Source of the DNA: Terasakiella pusilla DSM 6293
GTDB lineage: Bacteria; Pseudomonadota; Alphaproteobacteria; Rhodospirillales; Terasakiellaceae
Length of the DNA: 64,000 nt
Direction of reading: 5' to 3'
Assembly (NCBI RefSeq): GCF_000688235.1
Contig: NZ_JHYO01000008.1
Coordinates: 62,001 to 126,000 of the forward strand
Below the pieces are notes generated by a model. It was not told where the DNA came from and did not search any database. It was given only the letters and a program-made list of their open reading frames with translations. A program made the position numbers and the translations under genes. The first letter of the stretch is position 1; each line of letters starts with the position of its first letter. Shown here in pieces: positions 61,418 to 64,000 of this stretch.

Positions 61418-62955
61418 TGGGTTATTCCCTCCTTCGCCAGCGCATTGAGGGCCGAGGCTGCAATGGCGCTGCCACCGCGTCGCCCACGCAGGGTGATATA
61501 AGGCACACCCAAATCATCCGACAAAGCGATCAACGTTTCCTTCGATTCTGCCGCCCCGACAAAACCAACGGGGCAGGCAATGATCAAAGCCGGTTTATCT
61601 AAATGCCCATCCAAAATGCCTTGAATCAAATGGAACAAGGCTGTCGGCGCATTACCGATCACGACGACCGACCCTGCCAGCCACTCGCCCCAAAACTCAA
61701 CGCCAGCCGCTGATCGGGTGGTGCCCAATTCTTCCGCCTTTGCCGGGGTGCGCGGATCATTCAGCGTACAAATCACCGGATTATGTTGGGCCAAACGTTT
61801 GCGGATAATCCCGTGAGATACCATCTCCACATCCACCAGCACCGGACAACCGCCCGCCAAAGCTTTGCGCCCCACGCTTGCGGCCCCGTTACTATAGGCG
61901 ATATCCACGCCCACATCCACATCCCCGCAGGCATGAATCATGCGGATCGCAACGTCCTGCATATCCGCATCAAAACCAGAGACATCGATATCATGCTCGA
62001 TCATTTCTTGGGATCGTTTGTAGATATCGTTTGGTTTTTTAAGGTAATTGCTCAGCCAATCATACGCGCGATCTTTCTCCGACTGCCCGACGCCCAAGAC
62101 CCAACCTTCATAACGCACGACCGTTTCGCGATCTTCTGCGCTTAGGGTCTCATCGCCTGCAAATAAGGCAGCAAGTTCGCCCTTTTGATCCAGATCGGCA
62201 TAATGACGCGCCATGGTGCGCACTTGGATCGCATCTTTGGGCAGCTCCCCCAGGGCAGAGACTTTGATCTGGGAAGGATAGATTTCAGCCAAGGTAATGT
62301 CACCGAGACGATCAGCCGACAATCCGGTTTCAAAAGGCCAGACCTTGACTTGACCGTGCAGCCACGGATGATGACACAAGCCTTCCAGATGGGCAATTCC
62401 CATCAAAGTCTGGGACCCCACACAGCCCGTCCCCAACAATTGCCAGACGGGTTTAACGCCGGAAATACGTTTTTCACATAAGCGCATTTCGTTGGTCAGC
62501 GGATTTAAATAAGGTTTCTTGCTTTCCAGAAACTCACTCTGGCGTGCTTTCGGGCATCCCCAAAATGGCCCTGCCGTCCCGCTAAGTCGTTGATTAAACG
62601 CGGCTGCCACGTCAAAACGGTTGTTGTGGTTGTCCGCACCATCCTTGATGCGGTGGGATAGTTCTTTCCAGACACCGTCCCACGTCAGGTCCAGTGACTG
62701 CCCAAAATCCTTGGGATAGCCAAACGCAAAATCACACCCCACCAACACCTTTTGCCCGCGGGCCGATAAGTCACTCAGCAGGTCTGCGACCTCTTTCATC
62801 GCGGCTTCGCGGGTGGACGGGTTTTTTAAAGATGTTTCGACAGGCTTGCCGTCAATGCGTTCCACCAAAGCATACCAGATGCTATCGGCCCCTTTTTTAG
62901 GGGTCGAGGCAGCCGACCAGTCGATCATCAGATAACTATCAAAAAGGTATGCCAT
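61414..62955 (-). CDS. cobH: DUF429-like domain fused to precorrin-8X methylmutase
   Basis: A 513-residue protein. Residues about 312-513 are CobH/CbiC, which shifts the C11 methyl to C12 to give hydrogenobyrinic (or cobyrinic) acid: H341 in MIHACGD is the likely catalytic histidine, followed by DVEMVSHGI, TRSAAG, GNAPTAL, CPVGFVGA-x-ESKE and GRRGGSAIAASALNAL. Residues 1-300 form an extra domain with D12-W-S14, D75 (CDFAFGYP) and E224 in AEIYPS, a spacing like RNase-H-fold DUF429 proteins; the label is tentative. The role of this domain in B12 synthesis is unknown. Confidence 0.85.
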   Translation of the reverse strand: MAYLFDSYLMIDWSAASTPKKGADSIWYALVERIDGKPVETSLKNPSTREAAMKEVADLLSDLSARGQKVLVGCDFAFGYPKDFGQSLDLTWDGVWKELSHRIKDGADNHNNRFDVAAAFNQRLSGTAGPFWGCPKARQSEFLESKKPYLNPLTNEMRLCEKRISGVKPVWQLLGTGCVGSQTLMGIAHLEGLCHHPWLHGQVKVWPFETGLSADRLGDITLAEIYPSQIKVSALGELPKDAIQVRTMARHYADLDQKGELAALFAGDETLSAEDRETVVRYEGWVLGVGQSEKDRAYDWLSNYLKKPNDIYKRSQEMIEHDIDVSGFDADMQDVAIRMIHACGDVDVGVDIAYSNGAASVGRKALAGGCPVLVDVEMVSHGIIRKRLAQHNPVICTLNDPRTPAKAEELGTTRSAAGVEFWGEWLAGSVVVIGNAPTALFHLIQGILDGHLDKPALIIACPVGFVGAAESKETLIALSDDLGVPYITLRGRRGGSAIAASALNALAKEGITQ

Positions 62956-62966
62956 GGTGACAGCCC

Positions 62967-63989
62967 TTACGTCTTCTCGCCATCCCCATGATGAGGGTGG
63001 TCGTGGGTGTGATCATGATGATGGTGCCCATGATCATGTCCGTGGTGATGGTGATGACCGTGGTCATGCCCATGGTCATGAGCGTGCCCGTGATCATGGT
63101 GGTGATGACCGTCTGTACCAATCCCCATCACATGATGATGGTGGCCCACTTGCGCTGCGCCCACATCGCCTTCATAGCCGATGATCTGTTCGCGGTATTT
63201 ACAGAGCTGACAGTTCATATTGTTGTCACCACTCAGCATTTCTTCCACACGTTCCACAAACGCATCAATCACCAGCGGATGATCTTTCAGGTAGCTTGTT
63301 TTGACAAACTGGATATCCGGATATTTTGCCGCGACCTCGTCCGTCTGGTCATAAATCCGATTGACCAAAATCCCGGTAAACAGGAAGTACGGCATCACGA
63401 TGATCCGCTTGTAGCCCAGCTTGGCTGCATGTTCCAACCCGTCCGGGACACGCGGGACAGCCACACCGGAATAACAGACTTCACCCCAGCCAAAGCCCAT
63501 CCCTTCCCACAGCATCCGCATGACTTTGTGGACGTTGGAATTGGCATCACTGTCGTTGGTGCCGCGCCCGACGACCATCAACAGGGTATCTGCGCGCGCA
63601 ACTTCACCGTCACAGGCGGCCTCGGCTTCTTCAATGCGGGTTTTACAGACTTCCAATAAACGACGGTCAATCGCCAGTTCGCGGCCAAAACGCACGTCGA
63701 TATCTTCGTGTTCTACGGCAAAATTGTTGATCTCGCTCGGCAGGTCGTTTTTGACGTGGCCTGCAGCAAACAGCATCCCCGGGAGACAGAGGATTTGTTT
63801 CGCCCCTTGCGCCGCCAATTTATCCAGCCCTGTGCGGATGATCGGTGTCGCAAATTCCAGAAAGCCGCTTTCAACCAGTCGATCCGGGAAGCGCTCACGC
63901 AGGTTTTTGGCAACAAGGTTAAATTCTTCTACAGCGCCTTCGTCGCGGCTGCCGTGACCACAAATCATGATTGCGGGTTTATCAGACAT
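62967..63989 (-). CDS. cbiX: Sirohydrochlorin cobaltochelatase CbiX, long form with Fe-S motif and His-rich tail
   Basis: A 340-residue chelatase that inserts cobalt into sirohydrochlorin. Two related halves are visible: the first with catalytic H12 (ICGHGSRD), the second with VVGRGTNDSDANS and V-x-PYFLFTGILVNRI. M258-x-C260-x-x-C263 fits the MXCXXC iron-sulfur motif of long CbiX proteins. The last 58 residues hold about 30 histidines in GHDHGH-type runs, expected to bind or store metal ions. AGGAG lies before the start; it opens the operon seen here, although genes may precede it beyond 64000. Confidence 0.94.
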   Translation of the reverse strand: MSDKPAIMICGHGSRDEGAVEEFNLVAKNLRERFPDRLVESGFLEFATPIIRTGLDKLAAQGAKQILCLPGMLFAAGHVKNDLPSEINNFAVEHEDIDVRFGRELAIDRRLLEVCKTRIEEAEAACDGEVARADTLLMVVGRGTNDSDANSNVHKVMRMLWEGMGFGWGEVCYSGVAVPRVPDGLEHAAKLGYKRIIVMPYFLFTGILVNRIYDQTDEVAAKYPDIQFVKTSYLKDHPLVIDAFVERVEEMLSGDNNMNCQLCKYREQIIGYEGDVGAAQVGHHHHVMGIGTDGHHHHDHGHAHDHGHDHGHHHHHGHDHGHHHHDHTHDHPHHGDGEKT

Positions 63990-64000
63990 GGAAGTCTCCT

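Noticed and set aside
62980-63135. Repeated CATGATC/GTGGTG pattern as a possible CRISPR or tandem repeat element
   Set aside because: The pattern is the coding sequence of the His/Asp/Gly tail of CbiX; there are no unique spacers.

Overview
The window looks like the chromosome of an alphaproteobacterium, probably Rhodospirillales-like. This is an inference from gene order and protein style, not from a database search. From about 9.3 kb onward the DNA is moderately GC-rich and holds a complete division and cell wall (dcw) cluster in alphaproteobacterial order running into lpxC, bamD, recN and ligA. It also holds a free-standing F0 ATP synthase operon with a duplicated b subunit (b' and b), and a B12 (corrin) operon. 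No rRNA, tRNA, insertion sequence or CRISPR array was seen.

Region 1 (1-9300) is a visibly AT-rich accessory island. It carries a ParD-like antitoxin with no obvious toxin, a PD-(D/E)XK nuclease-like protein, and a compact three-gene cassette: small precursor peptide, ATP-grasp ligase, membrane protein. A two-gene operon follows, pairing a protein with an HEPN-like tail with a PD-(D/E)XK plus SEC-C protein. The cassette has the hallmarks of a graspetide (ATP-grasp-modified RiPP) system. The precursor carries three copies of a TKT-x6-(E/D)D motif, the last ending exactly at the C-terminus. This is the best candidate for an undescribed system here. The island ends in about 700 bp of AT-rich non-coding DNA with terminators pointing both ways.

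Region 2 (9300-28740) is mraZ-rsmH-ftsL-ftsI-murE-murF-mraY-murD-ftsW-murG-murC-murB-ddl-ftsQ-ftsA-ftsZ, then lpxC. Many genes overlap by 4 nt. The promoter in front of mraZ carries four TGGGA repeats (minus strand) at an exact 10-bp period, a textbook MraZ operator. Together these genes make the lipid-linked peptidoglycan precursor (meso-DAP type), polymerise it at the septum and build the Z-ring; lpxC commits lipid A synthesis.

Region 3 (28800-52100) is mixed housekeeping: bamD, recN, ligA, an OsmC-like protein, an acyl-ACP thioesterase, pepN, a BLUF photoreceptor, an msrB-MATE-MltC-like operon, a lipoprotein plus caspase-like pair, mutY, a DciA-like protein, a DsbA-like lipoprotein, smc, a cysteine hydrolase facing a GlxA-type regulator, a DUF427 protein, a small unknown protein and an Lrp/AsnC regulator.

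Region 4 (52290-55070) is atpI-atpB-atpE-atpF'-atpF, with a consensus-like promoter, structured RNA spacers around atpE and a strong terminator. The F1 genes are not in the window.

Region 5 (55170-64000) holds a SLAC1/TehA-family channel and a solute-binding protein. The minus-strand B12 operon then reads cbiX, a DUF429-like/cobH fusion, cobL, cobI, a cbiG-cobJ fusion and cobM. The CbiX chelatase and CbiG domain suggest an early-cobalt, oxygen-independent style route.
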